Assembly: GCA_013362315.1 (NCBI GenBank)
Contig: JABFWL010000294.1
Span: 1-56,130, forward strand
From: Catenulispora sp.
Lineage (GTDB): Bacteria > Actinomycetota > Actinomycetes > Streptomycetales > Catenulisporaceae
Reading direction: 5' to 3'
DNA length: 56,130 nucleotides
The notes below the pieces were generated by a model that did no database searches, was not told the origin of the DNA, and worked only from the letters and a program-made list of their open reading frames with translations. Each line of letters opens with the position of its first letter. Position 1 is the stretch's first letter. The translations under genes and the position numbers were made by a program. Positions 49,401 to 56,130 of the stretch are shown here, one piece after another.

Positions 49401-49655
49401 GGAACGAACAGCACGATCCAGGCCCTCGGCAAGTGCCTGGACGTCAACGCGGCCGGGACGGGCAACGGCACCGTGGTCCAGCTCTACACCTGCAACGGGA
49501 CGGTCGCGCAGAACTGGCGGCCGCAGCCAGACGGCTCGCTGCTCAACCCCAACTCCGGCAGGTGCCTGGACGACGCCGCCAACGGCGGCTCGGGAACCCA
49601 GCTGCAGATCTGGGACTGCAACGGCGGCGCCAACCAGAAGTGGGTCCTGCCGTAG
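46410..49655 (+). CDS. Secreted GH3 glycosidase with ricin-type lectin domains
   Basis: A 1081-residue exported enzyme. Start ATG 46410 behind AAGGAG; signal peptide about 1-40. Residues about 60-350 form the GH3 barrel with KHLAAYN (204-210) and the nucleophile Asp283 in FVTSDWGS. The alpha/beta sandwich (about 370-580) and an Fn3-like domain (about 610-720) follow, then a putative Ig-like domain (about 735-825). Two ricin B/CBM13 repeats end the protein (about 830-955 and 960-1081; CLDV, QxW motifs). It likely trims beta-linked glucose or xylose or alpha-L-arabinose residues; specificity unclear. Confidence 0.9.
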   Translation: MATPIPRARLDRARGGALALAAAALFLASTTTPAAAAAPAAPAPPTAGSTACPWVGSSAPIPQRVSQLLSHMSLTQEVTLLTGSTGSNYIGFTPAIGSLCIPAMNLNDNPNGVGWMTGVTQFPTAVDVAATWDTTAEQRYGQTIGAEQAAKGATIDFGPMVNIVRDPRFGRNYETLGEDPYLSGQLGASNIRGVQSTGVMAQVKHLAAYNQDVNRNTVSAQVDDRTEQEIYLPAFQAAVQQGAVSSVMCATNFVNGVAACQNPHLLTSVLRQQFGFTGFVTSDWGSIYPTNSLDATVRAAQAGLNQDMPGSDGDYGSQLVGAVNGGSVPKSTVDNLVSQVLTEMFAFGLFDKPTSGSTDQTATSPNHVTTARGLAQEGTVLLKNASGVLPFGSAVSSIAVIGADASTKPITQGNPNASGYVTSSGTVTPLQGITARANTSGVKVGYDDGTNSSTAASLAASSSVAVVFVGKSEGENDDQANIDLAASDNALISSVAAANPHTVVVLNTGSAVTMPWLNSVAGVFEAWYPGQEDGNAIAGLLFGDVNPSGHLPVTFPASLSQVPAPTAAQWPGTSTVPGCTQPTCVQYSEGLGVGYRWYDSQNIAPLFEFGFGLSYTSFAFSNLSISPLIKGGASTVTATVTNTGTRSGADVAQLYVTAPSAVGEPPKQLKGFARVDLAPGQSTTVTLPLTETDLHYWNTGGNGWATATGGYTISVGDSSRNLPLSGSLTVTTAQLGQPVTIANPGPQEGVAGAGASVTVTAADTTAGQSPSYTATGLPSGTAINPGTGAITGTPTTAGTSTVTVKAADATGAFATTSFTWTVTPAGSGIPTTSLVGYQGLCLDVFAARSADGTPAQVYTCNGTDAQRWTAEPDGSVRTMGKCLDAAAGGTANGTNVDLSTCTGTGAQQWAPQTNGTLLNTASGRCLTDPNSGPAGTHVQLSDCTGAANQVWTPAASRTGPVPGYQGLCMDVRYANSADRTPVQVYTCNGTNAQQWTVGTNSTIQALGKCLDVNAAGTGNGTVVQLYTCNGTVAQNWRPQPDGSLLNPNSGRCLDDAANGGSGTQLQIWDCNGGANQKWVLP

Positions 49656-49686
49656 TGATCGGCTGCCCCACCCGAGCATGACGACT

Positions 49687-49722
49687 GACGCGTGCGGTCG
49701 CTGGACGTCGACCGCACGCGTC
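49687..49722 (+). terminator. Hairpin after the GH3 gene
   Basis: Perfect 14-bp arms GACGCGTGCGGTCG (49687-49700) and CGACCGCACGCGTC (49709-49722) with an 8-nt loop, 32 bp after the stop and 23 bp before the next start. Probable terminator or stem between CAZyme genes. Confidence 0.6.
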
Positions 49723-49744
49723 GGTCCCACCCTGAGAGGTTGAC

Positions 49745-52700
49745 ATGGCACGTTTTCGAGGCGGGACGCTCCTCGCCGCAGCAGGACTGCTCATCGGAAG
49801 TATCGGTCTCCCGAGCACGGCCCAAGCCGCCGCGTCGGCGACGTTCTACACCTCGCCATCGGGCTCGGCCGCGGCGTCGTGTTCACAGGCATCGCCCTGT
49901 TCTCTAGCCGGTGCCCAAGCCCAGGCGCGCAGCTTCCTGAGCGCCAACCCCGGCGCCGACGTGTCGGTGCTGGTCGGCGACGGGACGTATCGGCTGTCCA
50001 GCGGGCTGGCGTTCGGCGCCGCCGACTCCGGCAGCGCCGGGCATCCCGTGGTGTGGCAGGCCGCGCCGGGTGCGCACCCGGCGGTCTCCGGCGGGTACCA
50101 AGTGACCGGCTGGACTCCGGTGGGTGGTACGAGCCTGATGTCGGCGGCGGTGCCGGCCGGCACGCAGACCAGGCAGCTCTACATCAACGGTGTCGACATC
50201 CCGGTGGCCCAGGCCAGTCCGGGCTCGCTGGGCTGGACGCTGTCGTCGTGGGACGCCACCGGGTTCCAGGTCAGCGACGCGAACACCGCGAACGCGCTGC
50301 TGTCCCTGGCATCGGGGCTCAGCGCGGCCCAGGTGCGCCAGATCCAGTTCAATTGGTCGCCCATGGCTCCCATGGACTGGGCCGCGGCCGAGTGCCCCGT
50401 GGACAGCATCGTCGCCGGTGCGAGCGCGGGAACGGCGACGGTGCGGATGGCCCAGCCGTGCTGGAACAACCTGACCAACAAGTCGGCCACGGTGTACGGC
50501 CACAACAACGGCGCCGACAACGTCTCGCCGTACAACCTGGCACCGAACACCGGGCCGACGCTGCTGGAGAACGCCCGCGCCTGGCTGCACCCCGGTCAGT
50601 GGTACCTGGACAACTCAAGCAACACGCTGTACTACCAGCCCGCGCCGGGACAGCAGATGGCTGCGCTGGATGTCGAGGTGCCGCAGGTCCAGTCCCTGCT
50701 GTCGGTAGCCGGGACGCTGGCGAGCCCGGTGCACGACATCACCTTCACCGGCATCCGGTTCACCACCGCGACCTGGAACGATCCGTCGACTCCCACCGGC
50801 TTTGTCCAGGTGCAGGCCGGGCTGATGGTCAACCAGCCCAACACGGTGTCCGGCGGAGTCGTGCAACCCGCCACACAGGGGGAGTGCACCTTCGCGACTC
50901 CCACCGCTGGATCCTGCCCATGGGCAGCGTTCGCCCAGCCCCTGGCTAACGTCCAGCTGACCGCGGCGCGCAATGTCAGCTTCCTGTCCGACCAGTTCGA
51001 CGACCTCGGTGGCACCGGCCTGGGCATGAAGTACGGCAGCAGCAACAACACCGTGCGCGGCAGCCTGTTCACCGAGATCGGAGCGGCCGGCGTCTGGCTG
51101 GGCTGCGGTTCGGATCCCAACCCCGGCAGCAGCGACGATCCGGCGTCGACGGTGATTCAGAACTGTTCGGCCGATCCCACGGCCTCGGCCAACGATCAGT
51201 TCGGTGCAGGTGGCGTCAACGAGATCATGACCGGCAACACGATCGACAACAACGTCTTGTACCGTGCGGGCCTGGACTACCTGGGCACCGTCGGCGTCAC
51301 GCTGATGTTCACCCAGCACACCACGATCAGCCACAACGACATCTCCGGCATGCCCTACGACGGGCTGACCTCCGGTGCCTGGCAAGGCCACGTCGACGAC
51401 GTCTCCAAGGCCCCGACCCACAACGACCAGACCTCGGGGAACATCAACTCGAACGTCGTCATCAGCAACAACCACATCCACGACAACATGCAGGTCTACA
51501 CCGGGGACGGCGGCGCGATCTACACCGAGGGGCATGACGGCGCGACCATCCTGAACAGCGACGGCTCGGTCAACACCGCGGCTTCCTACGCCAACGGGCT
51601 GAGCATCACCGGCAACGTGCTGGACGGCTCGCGCAACGGCTACGCCGAGGCCCCCGACGTCGGCTCGCAGTGGATCACGATGTCGGGGAATGTCGAGTTC
51701 CACAACGCCCACTCGTTCTCCTGCAACTGGCCGACACCGCAGGGCTCCCGAGTGACATTCACGGGGAACTGGGCGGCTGACACGGGCGACAGCAGCTGCT
51801 ATCCCAACAACACGAGCAACACGACCTACTACGGGAACACGCCGATTCCGGCGAACCCCGGCCCGGCGGATCTGCCCAGCACCGTGCTGGCCAACGCCGG
51901 ACCCACAACGCAGTACCAGTCGCTGGAGGCCGCACTGCCGATCCGGATCGACTACACCGGGTTCTCCTCCGGCCAGGCTCTGGTTGCCGGCTCCGGCTTC
52001 ACCCCCGGCATACCGGTGTACATCAAGGGCACGCTCGCTACCGGGGTCTCCTACCTCTCCGGCGGATTCCTGACCATGCCAGTGCCTTCCGGAACTCAGG
52101 CCTCCGACATCACCGTGGGCCTGCCGGCCGGGGCTACCCGAGTCAACGACACCGACCCCTCGATCACCTACAACGGGTACAACCTGTCCAGCGGGCGCGG
52201 AGTGGGCGACTTCGGGAACGACGTGCACTATGGCGCGGTCGGAGCGACCGCGACATACCGGTTCACCGGGACCGGGATACAGGTGTTCGGGGAGCAGTAC
52301 ACCGACCAGGGCACCATCGGCGTCAGCATCGATGGCGGAACGCAGACCGTTGTGAGCGCTGTACCGGTCGACGGTACGCGGCACTCGAACGTTCCGCTGT
52401 TCACGACGACCACCCTGGCTCCGGGTGCACACACCATCGTGGTGGCCGCGTTGTCCGGAATCTTCAGCACCCTGGACGGCTTCGCCGTGCTGAACAGCGC
52501 CAGACTCGACGACACCGACCCGGCGATCGGCTATACCGGTTTCACCCACTTCGGGCCGCCTCGCGGCTTGGGTGACTACGGCGACGACATCCACTACGCC
52601 ACCGCCAACGGGTCCACGGCGACGTTCACCTTCGGCGGTACCGGCGTCCAGGTGTTCGGTGAGCAGTACACCGACCAGGGGAACATCGGCGTCAGCATCG

Positions 52701-53236
52701 ACGGCGGAGCCCAGTTCGTCGTCAACACGGTCAGCAGCGACGGTCAGCGACACACGAACACCCCTGTGTTCACCACCGCGGGGCTGCCCTTCGGCGCCCA
52801 TACCGTCACCGTCACCAAGCTGTCCGGGATCTTCAGCACCCTGGACGGCTTCCAGGTCCTTACCACGAACCGATTGGACGACACCGACCCGGCGATCGGC
52901 TATGCCGGTTTCACCCAGGGCGGGCCGCCTCGCGGCTTGGGCGACTACGGCGACGACATCCACTACGCCACCGTCAACGGGTCCACGGCGACGTTCACCT
53001 TCGGCGGTACCGGCGTCCAGGTGTTCGGTGAGCAGTACACCGACCAGGGGAACATCGGCATCAGCATCGACGGCGGTCCCCAAAGCATCGTCAGCACCGT
53101 CCCGGCCGACGGCCAGCGACACAGCAACGTCCCCGTATTCACGAGCACCAGTCTCAGCAACGGCACGCACACGGTTGTGGTGACCAAGCTGTCCGGAATC
53201 TTCACGACACTCGACGGGTTCAACGTCGTGAGCTGA
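49745..53236 (+). CDS. Secreted right-handed beta-helix protein, GH141-like, with C-terminal repeats
   Basis: A 1163-residue exported protein with ATG 49745 behind GAGAGG. Signal peptide about 1-28. The N-terminal part (FYTSPSGSAAASCSQASPCS, VLVGDGTYRLSSGLAFGAAD SG, WQAAPGAHPAVSGGYQVTGW) and the parallel beta-helix with GDGGAIYTEG match GH141-like proteins, a family with fucosidase and xylanase members. After the helix (to about 700) three ~118-residue repeats occur (about 800-1163; DDTDPAIGY, GLGDYGDDIHYAT, FGGTGVQVFGEQYTDQG), probably carbohydrate-binding jelly rolls. The last two are almost identical. Enzyme activity not proven. Confidence 0.78.
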   Translation: MARFRGGTLLAAAGLLIGSIGLPSTAQAAASATFYTSPSGSAAASCSQASPCSLAGAQAQARSFLSANPGADVSVLVGDGTYRLSSGLAFGAADSGSAGHPVVWQAAPGAHPAVSGGYQVTGWTPVGGTSLMSAAVPAGTQTRQLYINGVDIPVAQASPGSLGWTLSSWDATGFQVSDANTANALLSLASGLSAAQVRQIQFNWSPMAPMDWAAAECPVDSIVAGASAGTATVRMAQPCWNNLTNKSATVYGHNNGADNVSPYNLAPNTGPTLLENARAWLHPGQWYLDNSSNTLYYQPAPGQQMAALDVEVPQVQSLLSVAGTLASPVHDITFTGIRFTTATWNDPSTPTGFVQVQAGLMVNQPNTVSGGVVQPATQGECTFATPTAGSCPWAAFAQPLANVQLTAARNVSFLSDQFDDLGGTGLGMKYGSSNNTVRGSLFTEIGAAGVWLGCGSDPNPGSSDDPASTVIQNCSADPTASANDQFGAGGVNEIMTGNTIDNNVLYRAGLDYLGTVGVTLMFTQHTTISHNDISGMPYDGLTSGAWQGHVDDVSKAPTHNDQTSGNINSNVVISNNHIHDNMQVYTGDGGAIYTEGHDGATILNSDGSVNTAASYANGLSITGNVLDGSRNGYAEAPDVGSQWITMSGNVEFHNAHSFSCNWPTPQGSRVTFTGNWAADTGDSSCYPNNTSNTTYYGNTPIPANPGPADLPSTVLANAGPTTQYQSLEAALPIRIDYTGFSSGQALVAGSGFTPGIPVYIKGTLATGVSYLSGGFLTMPVPSGTQASDITVGLPAGATRVNDTDPSITYNGYNLSSGRGVGDFGNDVHYGAVGATATYRFTGTGIQVFGEQYTDQGTIGVSIDGGTQTVVSAVPVDGTRHSNVPLFTTTTLAPGAHTIVVAALSGIFSTLDGFAVLNSARLDDTDPAIGYTGFTHFGPPRGLGDYGDDIHYATANGSTATFTFGGTGVQVFGEQYTDQGNIGVSIDGGAQFVVNTVSSDGQRHTNTPVFTTAGLPFGAHTVTVTKLSGIFSTLDGFQVLTTNRLDDTDPAIGYAGFTQGGPPRGLGDYGDDIHYATVNGSTATFTFGGTGVQVFGEQYTDQGNIGISIDGGPQSIVSTVPADGQRHSNVPVFTSTSLSNGTHTVVVTKLSGIFTTLDGFNVVS

Positions 53237-53709
53237 GGCCGGGACGGTTCACACCGAACGCGCCGAGGCGTAGAGATGGGGGCGGGGCGGGTGGGTGACG
53301 GTGCGCCGCATCCGCCCCGCTACCACAGGCCGGGCTGCTCCCGTGGCCTGGCGCGTGGGGCTGCCGCTGGCGTCTGGCGATTGTGCAGCATCCAGAATTC
53401 AGGGGCGAAAGTCGACCAGCGCGGACGAATGTATTCGGGCGGCGGTCGTGAAAACCGCTGGTTGGTCGCCACAGGGTATTGCCCTGCTTGTGGCTCAAGT
53501 GTGTCGTCTGTTCAAGAAATCTGCTGGTCAAGGGTTCGAGTCTCGCGACGGGAGTGTGGTTGAAGACTTGACCGGGCTGTTGTTTCGGCGATATCAAGTC
53601 CTCTCTCGGGTGAATCTTCGCGGGGTCTTCCCGTGGTGCGGGTGGGGGTTCATCGGGTTCTTCGGCTGCTTCGGCAGTCTGGACGGGACGGGGTGAGGAG
53701 GCGGTGGAG
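53237..53709. other. Region between the beta-helix gene and integration module 2
   Basis: No gene is recognised. The plus-strand frame 53295-53696 is open but has no family motif. From about 53512 the sequence resembles 23143 onwards in module 1 (CAAGAAATCTGCTGGTCAAG; GAAGACTTGACCGGG), so it is the left arm of module 2. Confidence 0.5.
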
Positions 53710-54072
53710 ATGGCTCGGCAGGCGGACGTTGCTGGGGATCCGGGCGGTGTCGGCGGCGGTATGGCTGTGCGCCTTGCGCAGGTGGCGGATCTTCCGGTGG
53801 TGTTGGATGTGCCGTCGGCGGGGCGGTTGCTGGGGATCGGTCGGACGCGGGCCTACCGGCTCGCCCACCGGGGCGGATTCCCCTGCCGGGTGATACGGAT
53901 CGGTGGGAGCTGGCGTGTCCCGACTGCGGATCTGCTGGCGTTGCTCGGACTGCCGGCGAGCTCTGTTGCTGCCGGACTGGGCGCGGCCGGTCCGGAGGCG
54001 CCGATTGGGGAGAATCCGGCTGCTGGTCGTCCGGTGCTGCGTCGGCCGGACCGCCTGTACAGGGCTCGGTGA
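53710..54072 (+). CDS. xis: Excisionase-like HTH protein, module 2
   Basis: A 120-residue protein started at ATG 53710 because GGAGG lies 8 nt upstream; GTG 53704 is too close to it. The HTH_17 domain reads VLDVPSAGRLLGIGRTRAYR, LAHRGGFPCRVIRIGGSWRV and PTADLLALLGL. N- and C-terminal tails differ from module 1. Its stop overlaps the integrase GTG start. Expected to promote excision of the island. Confidence 0.85.
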   Translation: MARQADVAGDPGGVGGGMAVRLAQVADLPVVLDVPSAGRLLGIGRTRAYRLAHRGGFPCRVIRIGGSWRVPTADLLALLGLPASSVAAGLGAAGPEAPIGENPAAGRPVLRRPDRLYRAR

Positions 54073-55709
54073 TGGCGGCGTCTACGGGTTCGGTGTTCAA
54101 GAAGTGTGGTTGCCGGGAGCCGGTGCTCGGACCGGACGGTGTGCAGTTGGTTGGCGCCGATGGGAAGCTGGCGGTGCGGCGTCTGGGTGTGAAGTGCCCA
54201 AGGCTGCGTCGTGGTTTCGGGTGGAATCCGCGGCACGGCACCTGGTATTTCCAGTACGACCATGCCGATGCCGTCGGCAGCCGGGTCGTGGTGTCCTTCG
54301 GGAGCCTGGCTACCCGTGCGGAGGCTGAGGACCAGCTTGCTGCGGTGCGGCGCCTGTTGGGGATCGCCGATGAGCTCGGCGAGGACCCGCAGGCGGTGGC
54401 CGACCTCAGGGTGCAGATAGCCGCCCGCATCAAGCTCGATCACAAGGCGGGGCTGGGGCTGCCGGAGTTCGAGGCGATGCGGCGCGCAGTGTTAGCTGGT
54501 GTGCCGGTGACCGAGCATCTGACGGTGGGGCAGTGGCTGAACGAGTGGCTGGCGGGCAAGACCGCCTTGAGCGTGGCCACCCGGCGGATGTATGCCTCGC
54601 AGGTGCGGACCTATCTGATCCCGCATCTGGGCCGGATCCCCCTGGACCGGCTTCGGGTGGCGCATGTGACGGCGATGTTCGACGCGATCGCCCGCGAGGC
54701 TGCGGCGGCGGAGGCGAACAACGCGGCGCGCCGGGAGGCGGACGCGGCCCGGAAGGCGGCATGGGCGCGTGGGGATCATGCGGCGTGGCGGGAGGCGAAG
54801 GACCGGCTGGCCGGGTTGCCGGCGTTCCGGCCGCCGTGTCACGCCGCGACCCGGTTTCGGCTGCGGTCTGCGCTGCGCTCAGCCTTGTCGGCGGCGTGCG
54901 CGCAGCAGTTGGTTACGGTGAATGTGGCGGCGCTGGCGGAGATCGGGTCGGGCAGGTCGCCGAAGGCATTGGTGTGGACGGCCGAGCGGGTGGCGTACTG
55001 GCAGGCGACGGGGAACAGGCCGTCGGCGGTGATGGTGTGGACGGCCGAGCAGACCCGCCAGTTCCTGGACCGGGCGGTGCGGCACGAGTGGTATGCGCTG
55101 TATCTGTTGGTGGCGTGTACCGGGTTGCGCCGGGGTGAGGCGTGCGGGTTGCGGTGGATCGATGTGGATCTGGATGCCCGGATGCTCTCCCCGGCCAAGC
55201 AGCGGGTGCAGAATGGCTGGGAGGTGCTGGAGACCGACCTGAAGTCCGACGCCAGCGAACGCGACGTCGGACTGGCCGACCAGGTCGCCGAGGCGCTACG
55301 CGCCCAGCGGGACTGGCAGCAGGACGTACGCGAGCGCGCCGGGTCGGCGTGGACCGAGACCGGGCTGGTGTTCACTACCGCCGACGGCGCAGGGCTGCAC
55401 CCGGCCAAGGTCACCGCGCAGTTCCAGCAGTTGGCCCGGGAGGCCGGGCTGCCGCCGGTCCGGCTGCACGACCTGAGACACGGTGCCGCGTCACTGGCGC
55501 TGGCCGCCGGGGTGGATCTCAAGGTCGTCTCGGACATGCTCGGCCACTCCGGCACAGCCATCACCCGGGACATCTACACCTCGGTCTACGACGAGCTGAA
55601 ACACGCCGCAGCCGCGGCCATCGCCGCCGCGATCAACGGCGCCCGTCCTGCGTCCTCGCCGGTTGGGCGCAGCAGGCGGACCGTGAAGCCGCTTGCCGCG
55701 ACGGCTTGA
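54069..55709 (+). CDS. int: Tyrosine site-specific integrase, module 2 (island integrase)
   Basis: A 546-residue tyrosine recombinase with GTG 54069 (GTG-ATG-GCG; ATG 54072 is possible). Domains and catalytic residues are as in module 1: TGLRRGEACGLRW, HDLRHGAASLAL, LGHSGTAITRD, IYTSVYDE. Most differences from module 1 are scattered substitutions, with divergent first ~10 and last ~15 residues. It lies next to the intact tRNA-Lys and should cut at the 50-bp att repeats to release or integrate the island. Confidence 0.95.
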   Translation: MMAASTGSVFKKCGCREPVLGPDGVQLVGADGKLAVRRLGVKCPRLRRGFGWNPRHGTWYFQYDHADAVGSRVVVSFGSLATRAEAEDQLAAVRRLLGIADELGEDPQAVADLRVQIAARIKLDHKAGLGLPEFEAMRRAVLAGVPVTEHLTVGQWLNEWLAGKTALSVATRRMYASQVRTYLIPHLGRIPLDRLRVAHVTAMFDAIAREAAAAEANNAARREADAARKAAWARGDHAAWREAKDRLAGLPAFRPPCHAATRFRLRSALRSALSAACAQQLVTVNVAALAEIGSGRSPKALVWTAERVAYWQATGNRPSAVMVWTAEQTRQFLDRAVRHEWYALYLLVACTGLRRGEACGLRWIDVDLDARMLSPAKQRVQNGWEVLETDLKSDASERDVGLADQVAEALRAQRDWQQDVRERAGSAWTETGLVFTTADGAGLHPAKVTAQFQQLAREAGLPPVRLHDLRHGAASLALAAGVDLKVVSDMLGHSGTAITRDIYTSVYDELKHAAAAAIAAAINGARPASSPVGRSRRTVKPLAATA

Positions 55710-55940
55710 ACTGGACGGAGGATGCATCGACCACACCAGCGGACCGTTTATGGCCTGGCTGACGCGCTGGGGAGTAGGAGACTTCCCGCAGGCCAGGAGG
55801 GGTACCCACCCGTCCGAACCCTGGGCCGCCGAACTCCCAGAGCCCAGATACCCCCTGATCCTGCGGGCCGAAAATCCACTGGAGTTCTCGAGGAGGTCAG
55901 GGTTCGAACATTGAGTTCTGGAACGCAGTCGGAACGCACC

Positions 55941-55959
55941 CTGGACCACGCCTGGACCA
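55941..55959 (+). repeat. Putative integrase arm-type site of the island right end
   Basis: CTGGACCAC-G-CCTGGACCA, identical to 25583-25601 in module 1 and 104 bp before the tRNA att copy. The place matching 25453 in module 1 is present but degenerate here. Confidence 0.55.
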
Positions 55960-56004
55960 TCCAGCCTGACGGGGCGTCAAGAGGTTCAACCACTTCAAGA
56001 TCTA

Positions 56005-56042
56005 AAACACGAAACCCCAGCTCACGTTAGGTGAACTGGGGT
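56005..56042 (-). terminator. Terminator of tRNA-Lys supplied by module 2
   Basis: On the minus strand ACCCCAGTTCAC (56042-56031) pairs with GTGAGCTGGGGT (56025-56014) with one G-T pair and a 5-nt loop, followed by TTCGTGTTTT. It lies 10 nt past the tRNA end. Module 1 has another hairpin in the same place. Confidence 0.75.
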
Positions 56043-56044
56043 CT

Positions 56045-56094
56045 GCTACGGGTGCGCCGCCAGGGACTTGAACCCCGAACCCGCGGATTAAGAG
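56045..56094 (-). repeat. att site within tRNA-Lys (att copy 2)
   Basis: Fifty bases that match 25687-25736 with one mismatch. Identity ends at the anticodon region, beyond which the intact tRNA continues here (GTCCGCT...). The two copies are 30,358 bp apart in the same orientation. Confidence 0.9.
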
Positions 56095-56125
56095 TCCGCT
56101 GCTCTGCCAATTGAGCTAGCGGCGC
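56053..56125 (-). tRNA. tRNA-Lys (anticodon CTT)
   Basis: A 73-nt minus-strand cloverleaf. Acceptor stem GCGCCGC pairs with GCGGCGC before A73; D arm GCTC...GAGC; anticodon stem GCGGA/TCCGC with loop CTCTTAA, giving anticodon CTT; T arm with GGTTCGGGGTTCAAGTCCC-type sequence containing GTTCAAGTC. CCA is not encoded (the next bases are CCC). Its 3' half is the att site used by both integrases, and integration rebuilds the gene. Confidence 0.95.
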
Positions 56126-56130
56126 TTGGT

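Larger units (their letters stand above)
25737..56094. mobile_element. Genomic island integrated in tRNA-Lys (carbohydrate utilisation cargo)
   Basis: The island is bounded by 50-bp att repeats and has its own Xis/Int at the right end next to the intact tRNA. Cargo is a catabolic operon with LysR, a sugar ABC transporter and four secreted CAZymes. No relaxase, FtsK-type, replication or phage structural gene is visible, so it is either mobilised by other elements or fixed. The left end (25.8-26.8 kb) holds broken genes. Module 1, left of it, belongs to an earlier integration at the same tRNA. Confidence 0.8.

Overview
High-GC actinobacterial DNA. GTG and TTG starts, 4-nt gene overlaps, ECF42/DGPF, HxlR, DUF3073 and PhnA genes, and large secreted CAZymes with ricin or fascin-like modules suggest a soil filamentous actinomycete (Streptomyces/Catenulispora-like; genus is an inference). 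The right end is an intact tRNA-Lys(CTT) on the minus strand. It has been used twice in tandem as an integration site.

Left part (1-9.7 kb): the end of a PAP2 phosphatase; a deletion scar joining the truncated halves of a DUF2218 gene and an ArsR gene; two SRPBCC genes; a HxlR/NTF2/YjbR-type operon; a DGPF protein with an ECF42 sigma factor; and a TetR-controlled MMPL plus MFS exporter pair with two tandem operators. At 9.7-10.7 kb there is debris only, including 5' fragments of a TsaA/TrmO-like gene and a cation transporter.

Middle (10.7-22.8 kb), nearly all on the minus strand: a SulP anion transporter operon (helical protein, ArsR, SulP, FMN/PNPOx protein) followed by DUF3073, STAS and DUF2795 genes, and a six-gene membrane complex related to complex I and Hyf hydrogenase. 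Its large subunit lacks both CxxC pairs that hold NiFe, so it is an energy-converting-hydrogenase-related (Ehr) type complex, not a hydrogenase. The SulP operon and the Ehr operon are each headed by a paralogous cassette (small helical protein + ArsR) with a similar inverted repeat TTGA-N8-TCAA upstream.

Right part (23.1-56.1 kb): two homologous Xis/Int modules (23.3-25.3 and 53.7-55.7 kb), each followed by a hairpin terminator and a copy of the tRNA-Lys 3' half. The 50-bp att copies at 25687 and 56045 bracket a 30.4-kb island with no visible transfer or replication genes. Its cargo is a carbohydrate utilisation system: a minus-strand operon with seven consecutive ATGA overlaps (short ORF, UxaA-type sugar-acid dehydratase, SMP-30 lactonase, two SDR dehydrogenases, GlcD/GlcF-type oxidase, LysR regulator), a divergent RbsA/C/B-type sugar ABC transporter with two permeases, and four secreted enzymes (GH5 with three CBM-like repeats, GH95-like, GH3 with ricin domains, GH141-like beta-helix).

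The island also carries a motif, ATCCG-N5-CGGAT, that fits the LysR T-N11-A rule. By-eye scanning found four perfect copies, all in the island. One, with a 45-bp neighbouring block, links the transporter/catabolic promoter region to the CAZyme promoter region. My working model is: polymer or glycan trimming outside the cell, uptake of the released sugar, oxidation to lactone, acid and 2-keto-3-deoxy acid, then a second oxidation, all under one LysR regulator. The enzyme set (GH95 plus GH141-like) hints at a 6-deoxy sugar such as L-fucose, but the substrate is not shown by the sequence.
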